Below, in pieces: positions 1 through 8,914 of a stretch of DNA of 64,000 nucleotides. A program made the translations under genes and the position numbers. The notes under the pieces were generated by a model. It saw only the letters and a list, made by a program, of their open reading frames with translations, made no database searches and was not told the origin of the DNA. Source of the DNA: Methanomethylovorans sp. PtaU1.Bin093 (GTDB lineage: Archaea > Halobacteriota > Methanosarcinia > Methanosarcinales > Methanosarcinaceae); assembly GCF_002067275.1 (NCBI RefSeq), contig NZ_MVQX01000054.1, forward strand, positions 1 to 64,000. The letters are read 5' to 3'. The first letter of the stretch is position 1; each line of letters opens with the position of its first letter.

Positions 1-116
1 TCCTCAATAAATTTTACGATTTTATTTTGCTTTAATTTTGATTTAAAAACCAAATAGGCTGTACTTTTGTTAGGGGGTATATTATACACCTATGATAATC
101 TAAAAAAGGATGATTA

Positions 117-473
117 TTACTGCAATAGAGAGGAAATCTCAGAGGACCCTAAATTTACAACTTCCTTCATTTTGCTGATATCTTCTTTTGGTACAAGGTC
201 CGCTTCAAATTCCAGAACTCCTTCAAGGGATGCCTGCGTGCCTTCGATATGTGAACTCAGAAGAGCTTCTTTCTTAACGTACATTGCAATGAAAAGGTCC
301 GGGTTTGGTAGAACCGAGGTGATTCCGTCCAGCCTGGCAAGATTTCTATCGCCTTTGAAAAACAAATGAAGTTCATCATCATATTGGATAAGAGTCTCTG
401 GTAGCAATTCCCTAGGTATGAAGGATCTGTAATCTTCAGGCGTCAATACAAATTCCCCGGCTCTGTTATTCAT
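117..473 (-). pseudogene. Truncated Fic-family protein (Fic_N domain only)
   Basis: The 118-residue product matches the N-terminal half of Fic AMP-transferases: a FIPRELLP segment near residue 18, LPNPDLFI near 55, and an inhibitory-helix motif SSHIEG (S73, E77, G78) followed by TQASLE. The catalytic Fic domain with its HPFxxGNGR motif is absent; the reading frame ends soon after the motif with an unrelated tail (GSSEISSLLQ). An in-frame ATG at 524 is also possible, but 473 fits the usual N-terminus. A 10-bp direct repeat (ATCCTTTACT) sits at 483-492 and 521-530 upstream. The missing half would lie left of position 117, but only 116 AT-rich bases are visible and they show no Fic motif. It is probably a decayed gene; a free-standing inhibitory module is less likely. 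Confidence 0.7.
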
Positions 474-617
474 AAGGCAACGATCCTTTACTAAGAGTTC
501 ACTTACATAGTTTAAGTGAATCATCCTTTACTTAGAATAACAACAGTCAAATCGATCTCTTGTCATCCGAGCATGAGCACGACTTCAGGCGCGCATATGC
601 TCCAATCCTATGATAAA

Positions 618-654
618 GGGCTGTTGTGCTAAGCGCAGCGCAGAAGGACAGCCC
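618..654. repeat. 37-bp hairpin repeat, copy 1
   Basis: The ends GGGCTGT and ACAGCCC form a perfect 7-bp stem, and the interior holds a second possible stem (GTGCT with AGCGC). It matches 34 of 37 bases of a second copy at 1404-1440 in the same orientation. The two copies bracket the toxin-antitoxin pair. Confidence 0.8.
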
Positions 655-727
655 GTCACATAAGACAGCAGACCAAAAAGAAGAGAGTTTGAGATCCTGT
701 AAAGAAGACAAAAAGGGAAAAGTGGTT

Positions 728-988
728 TTAATAGATGTTGTCGTGATGATCGTAGTCTTCAAGGATTACTGCCTGTGAGTCTTCATCTATTGAAAAAACC
801 AGAACGAAGTGTTTATCGATATGTACTCTTTTGAGATGATTCATAGGAGCCCTTAGATTCTTGTATCGATGTGGATTTTCTAAAATCTCAGAGACCTTAG
901 TTGAAATAATCTCAAGTTGTTTTTTGTTCTTCTTAGCTAACTTTTCAAATTTGCTATCGAGCTCTTCCTTGATTATCAAATTGTACAT
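728..988 (-). CDS. RelE/ParE-type toxin
   Basis: An 86-residue basic protein with the RelE/ParE toxin layout: an N-terminal helix pair rich in lysine (FEKLAKKNKKQLEIISTKV), then NPHRYKNLRAPMNHLKRVHI and the strand segment FVLVFSIDE, ending in DYDHHDNIY. Toxins of this family usually cleave mRNA at the ribosome. The likely ATG is at 988; a TTG at 997 overlaps the antitoxin stop. The antitoxin gene lies immediately upstream on the same strand, so the pair is an operon with coupled translation. The family call rests on sequence pattern and gene order; activity is not shown. Confidence 0.8.
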   Translation of the reverse strand: MYNLIIKEELDSKFEKLAKKNKKQLEIISTKVSEILENPHRYKNLRAPMNHLKRVHIDKHFVLVFSIDEDSQAVILEDYDHHDNIY

Positions 989-993
989 AAAAA

Positions 994-1233
994 TCAAAGG
1001 TTGTATCGTTTACGGAAGTTCTCAGCGGTGCCTACTTCGATAGCTTTTTGGCTCTCTATTCTTTTTAGTTTTTCAATATACTCAGGTTTTAACGCAGGCT
1101 CCAAGATCTCTTCTTCGTACTCAGCTGCCATTAAATCAATAGCTTCGCTCTTGTTTTTCAAATCGTATTTTGCTTTTATAATATTCAAAATCCGGTTTGT
1201 ACGGTCATCAATGTTTATTATCGCTTGAACCAT
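994..1233 (-). CDS. DUF2683-type antitoxin
   Basis: A 79-residue acidic protein. The N-terminus (MVQAIINIDDRTNRILNIIKAKYDL) looks like a ribbon-helix-helix DNA-binding arm, followed by KSEAIDLMAAEYEEEILEPALKPEYIEKL, as in the DUF2683 antitoxins paired with RelE toxins in Methanosarcinaceae. It precedes the toxin gene and overlaps or abuts its start. The ATG sits right at the edge of three 11-bp AT-rich direct repeats (1235-1266), which suits autoregulation and a leaderless transcript. Confidence 0.8.
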   Translation of the reverse strand: MVQAIINIDDRTNRILNIIKAKYDLKNKSEAIDLMAAEYEEEILEPALKPEYIEKLKRIESQKAIEVGTAENFRKRYNL

Positions 1234-1234
1234 G

Positions 1235-1266
1235 TATTAATATTGTGTTAATATTGTATTAATATG
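1235..1266. promoter_or_regulatory. Tandem 11-bp repeats in the toxin-antitoxin promoter
   Basis: Three adjoining units read TATTAATATTG, TGTTAATATTG and TATTAATATG on the plus strand. The spacing is one helical turn, so binding sites would fall on the same face of the DNA. They overlap the TATA-like element and lie directly before the antitoxin ATG, as expected of an operator bound by the antitoxin. The function is inferred. Confidence 0.55.
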
Positions 1267-1403
1267 TATCTCTTTTTTAATGACAAACCTATTTTCCCCG
1301 GTAGTGTCCTCCATTTTGCTGTAAAATAGGATATTCCCGTACCGAATTAGAATATTGCGAACAACTAGGAAGGTACAGCACCATGGATCTATATGACTTA
1401 GAA

Positions 1404-1440
1404 GGGCTATTGTTCTAAGCGCAGCGCAGAAGTACAGCCC
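1404..1440. repeat. 37-bp hairpin repeat, copy 2
   Basis: This copy differs from copy 1 (618-654) at three positions and keeps the GGGCT / AGCCC ends and the identical core CTAAGCGCAGCGCAGAAG. Apart from this copy and the operator repeats, I see no gene or clear structure in the stretch 1234-1782. Confidence 0.8.
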
Positions 1441-1782
1441 TAACTAAACCTAATACTCATCATTACGCCTTATTTTATTTCTATTTTTAAGATAATTTAA
1501 AATGTATCTATCCCTCCCACACATATCTAAACTTTGTATGTCAAACTTCAATGAATACAATATAAGGCAGATGGGCCCACTTTTCCAAGTTTAATCCAAA
1601 AAAGGAACCTTTCGAACTTGAAAACAATTCTTTGTTAGATTCACCATACTTTGCATTACGCTTCCTGAGGATCTAACTTCCTATCAATGTTGTAAAGTGT
1701 CATGCCCTTTCACTCCGCTTATGCTTTAAAAGAGTCTATCTGCGCGAAGTGAAAGCAATTAGGCATCGAACTTAGAATATAA

Positions 1783-1855
1783 CGCCCGAACCGGGATTCG
1801 AACCCGGGTCGAAGCCTCGACAGGGCTTCATGATAGGCCACTACACTATTCGGAC
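1783..1855 (-). tRNA. tRNA-Asp (GTC)
   Basis: A full cloverleaf on the minus strand: acceptor GTCCGAA/TTCGGGC, anticodon stem AAGCC/GGCTT around the loop CTGTCGA (anticodon GTC), T-loop GTTCGAATC, and discriminator G as usual for Asp. CCA is not encoded. A TATA-like TTTAAATG (1891-1898, complement) about 38 bases upstream lies between it and tRNA-Tyr, so it can be transcribed on its own. Confidence 0.95.
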
Positions 1856-1918
1856 GCTGTGTTGAGAGCACCCCTAAAAGGGAGTTTTTGCATTTAAACC
1901 TTTCGTTGGGGTTTCAGG

Positions 1919-2029
1919 TCCCGCCTCCCAGACTCGAACCGGGGGCATCGCGGTGCCTGCGCGGTAATGTGTGACTGACGTCACATGACCATACTACAGC
2001 CGCGCACTCTACCACTGAGTTAAGGCGGG
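1919..2029 (-). tRNA. tRNA-Tyr (GTA) with a 39-nt BHB intron
   Basis: The acceptor CCCGCCT/AGGCGGG has the C1-G72 pair typical of archaeal tRNA-Tyr. The D-arm is ACTC/GAGT, the T-stem CCCGG/CTGGG, and the discriminator A. The anticodon stem CGCGG pairs with CCGCG only if 39 nt at 1955-1993 are removed, giving the loop CTGTAGA (anticodon GTA). The junctions fit a bulge-helix-bulge: a four-pair helix CTGT/GCAG between a three-base bulge AGT (cut AG/T) and GCA (cut GC/A), the canonical 37/38 site. The intron contains the hairpin TGTGAC-GTCA-GTCACA. An internal CCGCG copy mimics the 3' stem and could mislead simple tRNA scans. A TATA-like GGTATATC lies at 2051-2058. Confidence 0.92.
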
Positions 2030-2178
2030 ACAACGCGATTGATTTTGGAGGATATACCTCACGGGTATCACACTGATACGCATCATACTACTTAGCCTTT
2101 TCGGAAAAAACATCTCTGAAAGATCATCGAAAACGGAGGGAAAGAAGGAGTGAGTACCCCTTCTTCACAAAAAGGACG

Positions 2179-3375
2179 TCAGAATGTGTCCAGCTCACCC
2201 TTTATGATCATCTTGGTTATGTCTGCCACGTTGGCAAGGCCTTCATCGATTATGGCGTTTGCTTCTGATTCGATAGACGCGAAATGTGCTCCCTTCTTCG
2301 GGATGATCTGAGCGCTTGCCACCAATGGCTGGTCTATGGGCTGTCCGATCTGTGAAAGTATCCTTATGTAGACATCCTCAACATCAGGGACTTCCTTAAC
2401 GATCTGCCTTGCCATCCTTGTGGAAAGGAGGTTGTAAAGCTTACCGATGTGGTTGATGGGGTTCTTACCGCTTGTGGCTTCCATGCTCATGGGTCTGTTC
2501 GGAGTGATCAGACCATTACAGCGGTTACCTCTGCCCACAGAACCATCGTCACCCATTTCCGCAGAAGTGCCCGTGACGGTCAGGAACACAGATCCATGGT
2601 CATAATTATCTGCGGTGTTGACATAGGTATTGACCTTCCTGTCAGTGTATTTCAGTGCCAGGTCATGGACGTAGTTGTTCATCTGCTGTTTGATGCTGAT
2701 ATAACCGTCCATATCATCAATATGCCTGCCTACCATGGCACAGCCCACGGTGATGGTGATCTCATCGCCATCTCTCATACCCATGACCTTGATATCCGTG
2801 CCTATGCCGGGGATCTTCTTCTTCAGGTCATTGATGAGCTGTCTCTCAGTGTTATAGACAATGTTCTCAAGCTCTGAGAACGGAGCATGGCCCACACCAA
2901 AGGAAGTATCGTTTGCAAAAGGCACTCTGTCCTTTCTGAACACATCCCTCAGGTCCGAGGAGCCTGTACCAAGCTTACAGTCTATTATAATATCCCTTTC
3001 CAGGTCCATATCCACAATATGCTTCCTCAGATATTGCCTGGCGGCTGAAAGTGCTACAGCATCTGTAGGGATCTCCACACCTTCGAACTCTTTGGTAGCT
3101 CTGCCCACAAGTAAAGTGTATATGGGTTGTATGACCTCTCCGCCACCAAATTTGGGGCAGGAGCGACCTGCAACTATCTGTGTTTCATCAGTATTGTGGT
3201 GCAGTACAGCTCCACACTTTTTAATGTACTCAGCACATAAAGCACGGCTCACTGCCTCAGAGAGACCATCGGAAATGCTGTCAGGGTGTCCAATACCCTT
3301 TCTCTCAACAAGTTCGATCTGCTGTCTGTTGACAGGAGTTTCCGTCAAAGGTTCGACCTTGATGTTCCTGATCAT
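2179..3375 (-). CDS. mat: Archaeal S-adenosylmethionine synthetase (MAT)
   Basis: Makes S-adenosylmethionine from methionine and ATP in the cytoplasm. The product (398 residues from ATG 3375) is of the archaeal MAT family, which is distant from bacterial MetK. The N-terminus [10 protein letters not shown] is followed by [23 protein letters not shown], then [20 protein letters not shown], and [30 protein letters not shown]. The start at 3375 is preferred over the upstream in-frame ATG at 3399 because family members begin at this point and GAGG lies six bases before it. It is a single gene, divergent from hisG across about 300 bases that hold TATA-like elements and no further gene. Confidence 0.96.
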   Translation of the reverse strand: MIRNIKVEPLTETPVNRQQIELVERKGIGHPDSISDGLSEAVSRALCAEYIKKCGAVLHHNTDETQIVAGRSCPKFGGGEVIQPIYTLLVGRATKEFEGVEIPTDAVALSAARQYLRKHIVDMDLERDIIIDCKLGTGSSDLRDVFRKDRVPFANDTSFGVGHAPFSELENIVYNTERQLINDLKKKIPGIGTDIKVMGMRDGDEITITVGCAMVGRHIDDMDGYISIKQQMNNYVHDLALKYTDRKVNTYVNTADNYDHGSVFLTVTGTSAEMGDDGSVGRGNRCNGLITPNRPMSMEATSGKNPINHIGKLYNLLSTRMARQIVKEVPDVEDVYIRILSQIGQPIDQPLVASAQIIPKKGAHFASIESEANAIIDEGLANVADITKMIIKGELDTF

Positions 3376-3677
3376 TCTAATCCTCTTTAAATTAGACAAA
3401 TCCCGTTATTAACGCATTTTTATATTTCTAGGGGAATTTGTATAATAACTAATGCATAGTCATATTTAATACTAACCACATCTCGCATTACTCTCGATAA
3501 TAATCAGGGTTCACAGGCAACTAGCAAAAATACAGTATCTACCGGACAAATTATAATATCAATTTCAAAGGCCATACAAGACAACTTATATCATAGAAGC
3601 ATATGAAGGCTTATATCTCAGGAAAGTATTCCTCAGGTCAGTGATAACCCAGGAGAATGCAGCTGGAAGTAGGAACA

Positions 3678-4532
3678 ATGATACGTATTGCAATACCCAA
3701 TAAAGGAAGACTCCATGACCCAACCGTCGAACTGCTCAAAGAAGCGGGCCTGCCAGTACTTGAAGGAGGTACCAGGAAGCTTTTCGCAAAGACCACTGAT
3801 CCTGATATCACCATCCTTTTCGCGAGAGCTTCGGATATCCCTGAATATGTGCAGGACGGAGCTGCCGACGTAGGCGTGACAGGTCTTGATCTGATCAATG
3901 AAACGGGAGCGCAGGTCGAAATGTTACTTGACATGGGTTTTGGAAGAGCGAATCTTGTACTTGCTGTCCCGGAAGAATCACCCTTTAAGGCACCCCAGAG
4001 CCTGGAAGGTAAAAGGATAGCCACAGAGTTCCCCAACATCACATCAAGGTATTTCAAGAACCTAAGTATCAATGTCGAGATCATTAAGGTCAGCGGCGCC
4101 TGCGAGCTTACACCACATGTCGGCGTTGCAGATGCCATAGTGGATATCTCAAGCTCTGGAACCACACTTGCAACGAACCACCTCAAGATGATCGATAAGG
4201 TATTCACCTCTTCTGTTTATCTCATAGCTAACAAAAAGACCAGTGCAAACAACTCCAAAGTGGAACAGATAAGCACCTCCATCGAAAGCGTGCTAAGGGC
4301 AAAAGGCAAGCGTTATCTCATGATGAACGTACCCGAGTCAGCCCTGGAAGCTGTTAAGCAGGTACTTCCAGGTCTTGCCGGTCCCACCGTCATGAAAGTC
4401 GAAGCCTCAAATTCCATTCTTGCAGTACATGCTGTGATAGATGCCGATCTCATCTTTGCCACAGTGAACAAGCTAAAGGCCGTAGGGGCAAAGGATATAC
4501 TTGTGGTGCCCATCGAAAGGCTCATGCCATGA
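3678..4532 (+). CDS. hisG: ATP phosphoribosyltransferase (long form)
   Basis: First step of histidine synthesis: joins ATP and PRPP to give phosphoribosyl-ATP. The 284-residue length marks the long form with a C-terminal ACT-like regulatory domain, so no HisZ partner is needed. The N-terminus MIRIAIPNKGRLHDPTVELL is diagnostic; DVGVTGLDLI and VDISSSGTTLATNHL follow in the catalytic part. The C-terminal part (about 205-284) ends VPIERLMP. ATG 3678 is chosen because homologs start at MIRIAIPNKGR; an in-frame ATG exists at 3657. It is the first gene of a hisG-hisA-hisB cluster with only nine bases before hisA. Feedback inhibition by histidine is usual for this form. Confidence 0.96.
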   Translation: MIRIAIPNKGRLHDPTVELLKEAGLPVLEGGTRKLFAKTTDPDITILFARASDIPEYVQDGAADVGVTGLDLINETGAQVEMLLDMGFGRANLVLAVPEESPFKAPQSLEGKRIATEFPNITSRYFKNLSINVEIIKVSGACELTPHVGVADAIVDISSSGTTLATNHLKMIDKVFTSSVYLIANKKTSANNSKVEQISTSIESVLRAKGKRYLMMNVPESALEAVKQVLPGLAGPTVMKVEASNSILAVHAVIDADLIFATVNKLKAVGAKDILVVPIERLMP

Positions 4533-4541
4533 GGTCATAGC

Positions 4542-5285
4542 ATGGAATTCGAAGTCATTCCCGCAGTGGATATGAGGGGCGGCAAATGTGTCCAGCTGGT
4601 CCAGGGAGTTCCAGGAAGCGAAATGGTCTCACTGGATGATCCCGTGGCTGTTGCACTGGACTGGGTAGCACAGGGAGCAAAGACACTGCATCTCATCGAC
4701 CTCGACGGAGCACTGGATGGAAAAAGGGTCAATGCGCCTATTATCGAAAAAATAGTGAGTGCGGGTAAAAAAAGGGGAGTGATCATCCAGATAGGAGGAG
4801 GTATCCGCTCTTTTGAAGACGCCGCACATCTCCTTAAGCTTGGAGCAGACAGGGTCATACTGAGCACAGCAGCATTGCGTGAACCTGAACTTGTTAAAAG
4901 GCTTGCCGATGAGTTTGGAAGCGTACACATCAATGTGGCCCTGGATTCAAAGAACGGAAAAGTGGCCATAGAAGGATGGAAAAAAATCTCTGAATTCACC
5001 GCAGTAGCTATGGGAAGAAAGTTCGAAAAGCTGGGAGCAGGCACTCTGCTATTCACTAACATCGATACCGAAGGTCTCATGAAGGGGGTAGATCCAGAAC
5101 CTACGGCCGAACTGGTGAAAGCTGTAAACATACCCGTAATAGCCTCAGGAGGCATCACCACCCTTCGGGATATACTCACCATAAGGGCAACCGGTGCATG
5201 CGGAGTAGTTGTGGGCAGCGCATTGTACACAGGCAAATTCACATATCCGGAAGCTCTTAATATCCTTAAAGAGCGGCAGAAATAG
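4542..5285 (+). CDS. hisA: ProFAR isomerase
   Basis: Isomerises ProFAR to PRFAR in histidine synthesis. This is a complete 247-residue (beta/alpha)8 barrel with the catalytic aspartates in FEVIPAVDMRGGKCVQLVQG (strand 1) and TNIDTEGLMKG (strand 5), and phosphate-binding turns IGGGIRSFEDA and IASGGITTLRD. The GAGG ahead of the ATG supports the start. It follows hisG closely and is surely cotranscribed with it. The distinction from the related hisF barrel rests on the KCVQLVQG and VVGSALYTG segments and on gene order. Confidence 0.95.
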   Translation: MEFEVIPAVDMRGGKCVQLVQGVPGSEMVSLDDPVAVALDWVAQGAKTLHLIDLDGALDGKRVNAPIIEKIVSAGKKRGVIIQIGGGIRSFEDAAHLLKLGADRVILSTAALREPELVKRLADEFGSVHINVALDSKNGKVAIEGWKKISEFTAVAMGRKFEKLGAGTLLFTNIDTEGLMKGVDPEPTAELVKAVNIPVIASGGITTLRDILTIRATGACGVVVGSALYTGKFTYPEALNILKERQK

Positions 5286-5337
5286 CTGATATGAACTTAT
5301 ATAGTTTAGACATGTACATTTGATTGGTGTGAATCTT

Positions 5338-5913
5338 ATGAGGAAAGCAACTATCTCCCGCAAGACCAAGGAAACCGACATACAGATGGAGCTCAACCTG
5401 GACGGGAGCGGTATTTCCGACATTTCCACAGGTATAGGTTTCTTTGATCACATGCTGCACGCGTTCTCAAAACATGGCAATCTTGACCTTGTGGTCAAAG
5501 CCGAAGGAGATCTCATTGTAGATGACCATCATCTCATAGAGGACACAGGGATTGTACTGGGGCAGGCAATAGCGCAGGCGCTGGGAAACTGTGCAGGCAT
5601 ATCCCGCTTTGGAGAGGCAAGGATCCCTATGGACGAAGCTCTCGCTTCGGTGGCCCTTGATATGGGAGGCCGCAGTTATCTAGTACTGGATGCTGCTTTT
5701 ATCTCTCCGAAGGTAGGGGATTTCAGTACGCAGATGGTGAAGCACTTCTTCGAGTCAGTGGTGAACAATGCCAGGATCAATATGCATGCCAGTGTATACG
5801 GAGACAATGACCATCATAAGATAGAGGCTCTTTTCAAGGCCTTTGCATATGCCCTGCGCAGAGCCGTAGCAGTGGAAGGCGGCGGTATCAAGAGCACAAA
5901 GGGTGTGCTCTGA
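5338..5913 (+). CDS. hisB: Imidazoleglycerol-phosphate dehydratase
   Basis: Converts imidazoleglycerol phosphate to imidazoleacetol phosphate. The 191-residue protein has the metal-binding repeats [14 protein letters not shown] and [16 protein letters not shown] early and [14 protein letters not shown] and [20 protein letters not shown] late, the duplicated half-domain pattern of the family. ATG 5338 ([15 protein letters not shown]) is preferred over the in-frame start at 5320 because homologs begin there and GGTG lies at suitable distance. The 52-base gap after hisA contains a TATA-like TTATATAG, so hisB may have a second promoter besides read-through. It lacks the fused phosphatase found in some bacteria. 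Confidence 0.96.
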   Translation: MRKATISRKTKETDIQMELNLDGSGISDISTGIGFFDHMLHAFSKHGNLDLVVKAEGDLIVDDHHLIEDTGIVLGQAIAQALGNCAGISRFGEARIPMDEALASVALDMGGRSYLVLDAAFISPKVGDFSTQMVKHFFESVVNNARINMHASVYGDNDHHKIEALFKAFAYALRRAVAVEGGGIKSTKGVL

Positions 5914-5932
5914 CCCCATTTTTCATTTTATT

Positions 5933-8050
5933 TCAGAATTTACTTTTCAGCCTCTCATAAAAGACCTGTTCATTTCCGTTCGTTCTGCGCAGGAGTCTTT
6001 CTACTATCAGTTCGGGTGTGCTCCTTGCCACATAATTGTAACGCGGAGTACGATCCACTATTAGATTAAGGTCACAGTCCAGGCCACTTGCCTCTATGCC
6101 ATCGACCCTCACATCGGTTTGCGTATTTTCCATAATGAGTCCGGACAGATGTGACACGAATATGGCCAGGCTTTTTTCGTTCTCTGCAAGCATTTCCAGT
6201 ATACCTGAGATTATCCTTGCAGAAGCACCTGGTTCTGTTATAGATTCCAGCTCATCCACAAGTACTATCTTCCCTGAACCATCGGCAACAACTGAAAAAT
6301 CGATTAGCGTTGTTTCAAATGCACCTGCATCAAGAGTACCCTTGGATTTTGCAAAATAGTAGAAACCCTCGGTCAGTCCAATTTCCATATCAACGGCTGG
6401 TACAGGAAAGCCCATATGGGTAAGGATGATGCATTGTGCCAGCAATTCCAGAAGTGATGTCTTCCCTCCGGAATTAACACCACTCAGAAGTACTATCCTG
6501 CTCTTATCTCCACCCGGACTAAAAGATGTTGCACCAACAGCGTAATCTATTGGCACAACCGTACCATGCCTGGATCTGAGGAAGAGGTTCTCTGCATCTT
6601 TAAAACCTATTCCAGTTCCTTCTATTAGCCTGGGGAGGGAAAGACCATACTCAGAAGCGAAACATCCGATAGTAAAACCTACATCGAAATCCAGTACCTC
6701 TTTTACCATTTTCCGGGTGCTCTCACGCAGATCCACTAGTGAACGCGCAACGTGCCTCTTATGCTCTATCTTTCTTTTTTCTATCTTTTCTTTTACATAC
6801 TGCTTCATGGCAGTGACCTGTGTCCTGTCAGCTTCCACCGGATGGCTGATACTTTGAGGGAATAGGGCATCCAGGAAAAGTATCTCTTTCTTTTGCAGGG
6901 AGAGGGCTGTGCAAATATTCTTTCTGGCTTTTTCGATAACTGAAACATAATTATGCCGCAATTGGTTCTCAAGCACCGACTTTAGTTCACTGCTGTCGTG
7001 CATCATCCTCAGCATATCCTGACCGCTGAGGACCAACTGGCTTTCCCGGAGAGCATTTCCAAGCTCCTGATCTGCATAGGCATTTGCATTCGCAACTGCA
7101 GTATCGATCCCTTCAAGTATCATTGCAAGGCGGTCTATCTCAGGGTCTGTCCCTGTCCGCACATCACCGTTCTCATCTATCATGCAAACGGCTTTTTCCA
7201 GCTTATCTAGAATCGCATCGTCCACTTCCTGCAGGAAGGTCATACCAGCGATCCTGATCATGCGGGTGACCTGAAGGGAACTCTCTATGATACGCAGATT
7301 CCTTGATACCTGAGATATCTCATTTTCGGGAACTATCTTCCAGTCTTCGCAGGTTTCCAGTTCAGCAATTACCTCGATCTCCACATCCTCAGGTAGCTCA
7401 CAGGAGAATAGTTCGTCATCTGCTGCTATGACATGAGAATATCCCCTTGCCGAATCCACGATATCGGTGAGGGAACTCACAAGATGCACATCCAGATACT
7501 CTCCAAACCGCTTTTTTATTTTTTCAAGTTTCTTGGTATCAGTGGTAAGTATCACCCTGTCTCTCACTCGCACAGGTTTTAATTTAAGGTTAAGTGGTTT
7601 CACACACCCCAGTGAACATAAAAAGCTTTCATTTCCCCTGAGCATGTCAGCATGTTCTATATGTTGTGCCACTGAACTCCGTATAGATTCTATCCTGTCC
7701 CTTCTGGATGCCGGATAAGGGAAAAAGGTGTGTATCTTCTCCCTGGCATAACCTGTATGCGCAAAGAGCTTGATGATATCCAGTAACCTCTCGTAGATAT
7801 CCATAGCCTCCCGCGTTTTAAGGAAGTCCTGTACCCTGACACCTTCTATCCTGGAACTTACCTCCTGTACCAGAGATATCGCATATCTCTGACCCACGCC
7901 TTCCATACATGATATGGTTGCCACATCACCGCTAAGGATTGCTTCAAGGGCATTCTGTTCGGTGCCGAAGTGTTCTATGAATCGTCTGGCCATTTTTTCC
8001 CCGATGCCGGGGATGTCATTCAAGGAACGTATGCTGTCTTTGTGTTTCAT
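5933..8050 (-). CDS. HhH-MutS-like DNA repair ATPase
   Basis: A 705-residue protein with an N-terminal helix-hairpin-helix pair (SLNDIPGIGEKMARRFIEHFG and ISCMEGVGQRYAISL, about residues 9-65), a long helical middle with lever/clamp character, and a C-terminal MutS-family ABC ATPase. Walker A is GVNSGGKTSLLELL and Walker B IVLVDELESITEPG, followed by FVSHLSGL. No Smr nuclease domain is visible, unlike bacterial MutS2, and the mismatch-recognition domain of MutS is not apparent. It is last in an operon behind a DUF4130 protein (12-base gap) and a radical SAM protein, both tied to DNA repair in other genomes. A role in structure-specific DNA binding is likely; the substrate is unknown. Confidence 0.85.
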   Translation of the reverse strand: MKHKDSIRSLNDIPGIGEKMARRFIEHFGTEQNALEAILSGDVATISCMEGVGQRYAISLVQEVSSRIEGVRVQDFLKTREAMDIYERLLDIIKLFAHTGYAREKIHTFFPYPASRRDRIESIRSSVAQHIEHADMLRGNESFLCSLGCVKPLNLKLKPVRVRDRVILTTDTKKLEKIKKRFGEYLDVHLVSSLTDIVDSARGYSHVIAADDELFSCELPEDVEIEVIAELETCEDWKIVPENEISQVSRNLRIIESSLQVTRMIRIAGMTFLQEVDDAILDKLEKAVCMIDENGDVRTGTDPEIDRLAMILEGIDTAVANANAYADQELGNALRESQLVLSGQDMLRMMHDSSELKSVLENQLRHNYVSVIEKARKNICTALSLQKKEILFLDALFPQSISHPVEADRTQVTAMKQYVKEKIEKRKIEHKRHVARSLVDLRESTRKMVKEVLDFDVGFTIGCFASEYGLSLPRLIEGTGIGFKDAENLFLRSRHGTVVPIDYAVGATSFSPGGDKSRIVLLSGVNSGGKTSLLELLAQCIILTHMGFPVPAVDMEIGLTEGFYYFAKSKGTLDAGAFETTLIDFSVVADGSGKIVLVDELESITEPGASARIISGILEMLAENEKSLAIFVSHLSGLIMENTQTDVRVDGIEASGLDCDLNLIVDRTPRYNYVARSTPELIVERLLRRTNGNEQVFYERLKSKF

Positions 8051-8062
8051 GCTCTCACGTAC

Positions 8063-8914
8063 TTACATTTCAAAGAAATCTCCCAGTTTACAGGGAGATA
8101 TTCCCCGTTCCACCTTGTACCTGTCCTTCATAGACATGCCACTGACAGAAGAAGCTGCTTTGGGCTGGAACTTCTTAGCCTGTTTTTTATTTCTTCGGCT
8201 GTCTATCATCTGGGAATCATAGTATACATCCCATAGTTGCTCCACTTCGTCGGATATTTTTATAGCCGCCAGATCTCCTAAGAATGAAGGAGTAACGACC
8301 ACGAACCTGTCAAGACCAAAAAAATCCCCGTTGCCGATCCATGCTTTATCTCCATGCACCACAGCCACCGGAAGGTCCGGATTCTTTTTCGCCAGCCATC
8401 TACAGAACATATCTTCTATCCGATGTTCCGGTTTGATATCGGCTGTAAGTATCCCTTTAACAAAAGAGGGCCTTGCGAACATGCAAAGTCTGTGATAGGA
8501 AAGACTTACCTCTCGCATGTAGCGATAACATCTCTTTTGCAGTTGGGTCTTGCCTGAATAGAGGGAAGTTACGTTCTCAGATGAACTCAAAGTTCTAACA
8601 AGCTCCGAAGGCTCACAATTTGCATGTCTGAGCACCAGATCTATGTAATGTATGGGATCAGGTTCTTTCCTGCGGGAAAAACTTACGTGCCGATCCCAGT
8701 GTTTCCCAAAGGCACTTTCTGCAAGATCTGTTATTGGTGCAGGTTCAAAGCCAACAAGTTCAATATCCCTTTCTACTCCTGCAAAATCGATCATTCTTCG
8801 AAGTTCTTCCAGACCTTCGGCATACATCAGGTGTGCATCTGGCAACTGCCTCAGTTTCAGGCAGGCAAGCAACACTCCCTCCACAGTTGTCCTAAAGCCT
8901 ATTATCAGGAACAT
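8063..8914 (-). CDS. DUF4130 / TIGR03915-type DNA metabolism protein
   Basis: This 283-residue protein resembles the conserved partner that accompanies a radical SAM protein in many genomes and is fused to uracil-DNA glycosylase-like domains in some bacteria. Visible segments are the N-terminal FLIIGFRTTVEGVLLACLKL, then HYIDLVLRHANCEPSELV, YRYMREVSLSYHRLCMFARP, and a late DMFCRWLAKKNPDLPVAVVHGD. The end (SGMSMKDRYKVERGISPCKLGDFF) is basic. The in-frame ATG at 8914 fits the family start and overlaps the upstream gene by ten bases, so translation is probably coupled. No catalytic motif is evident, and the biochemical role is unknown. Confidence 0.8.
   Translation of the reverse strand: MFLIIGFRTTVEGVLLACLKLRQLPDAHLMYAEGLEELRRMIDFAGVERDIELVGFEPAPITDLAESAFGKHWDRHVSFSRRKEPDPIHYIDLVLRHANCEPSELVRTLSSSENVTSLYSGKTQLQKRCYRYMREVSLSYHRLCMFARPSFVKGILTADIKPEHRIEDMFCRWLAKKNPDLPVAVVHGDKAWIGNGDFFGLDRFVVVTPSFLGDLAAIKISDEVEQLWDVYYDSQMIDSRRNKKQAKKFQPKAASSVSGMSMKDRYKVERGISPCKLGDFFEM

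Noticed and set aside
547..762. Minus-strand ORF of 71 codons between the Fic remnant and the toxin gene
   Set aside because: It spans the hairpin repeat, has low-complexity content and no start signal or family resemblance.
2068..2082. GTATC-acact-GATAC hairpin between tRNA-Tyr and mat
   Set aside because: The stem is only five pairs, in a region already used by the tRNA promoter; no terminator tract is present.
2449..2877. Plus-strand ORF of 142 codons with histidine-rich product
   Set aside because: Lies wholly antisense to mat, whose frame is clearly coding.
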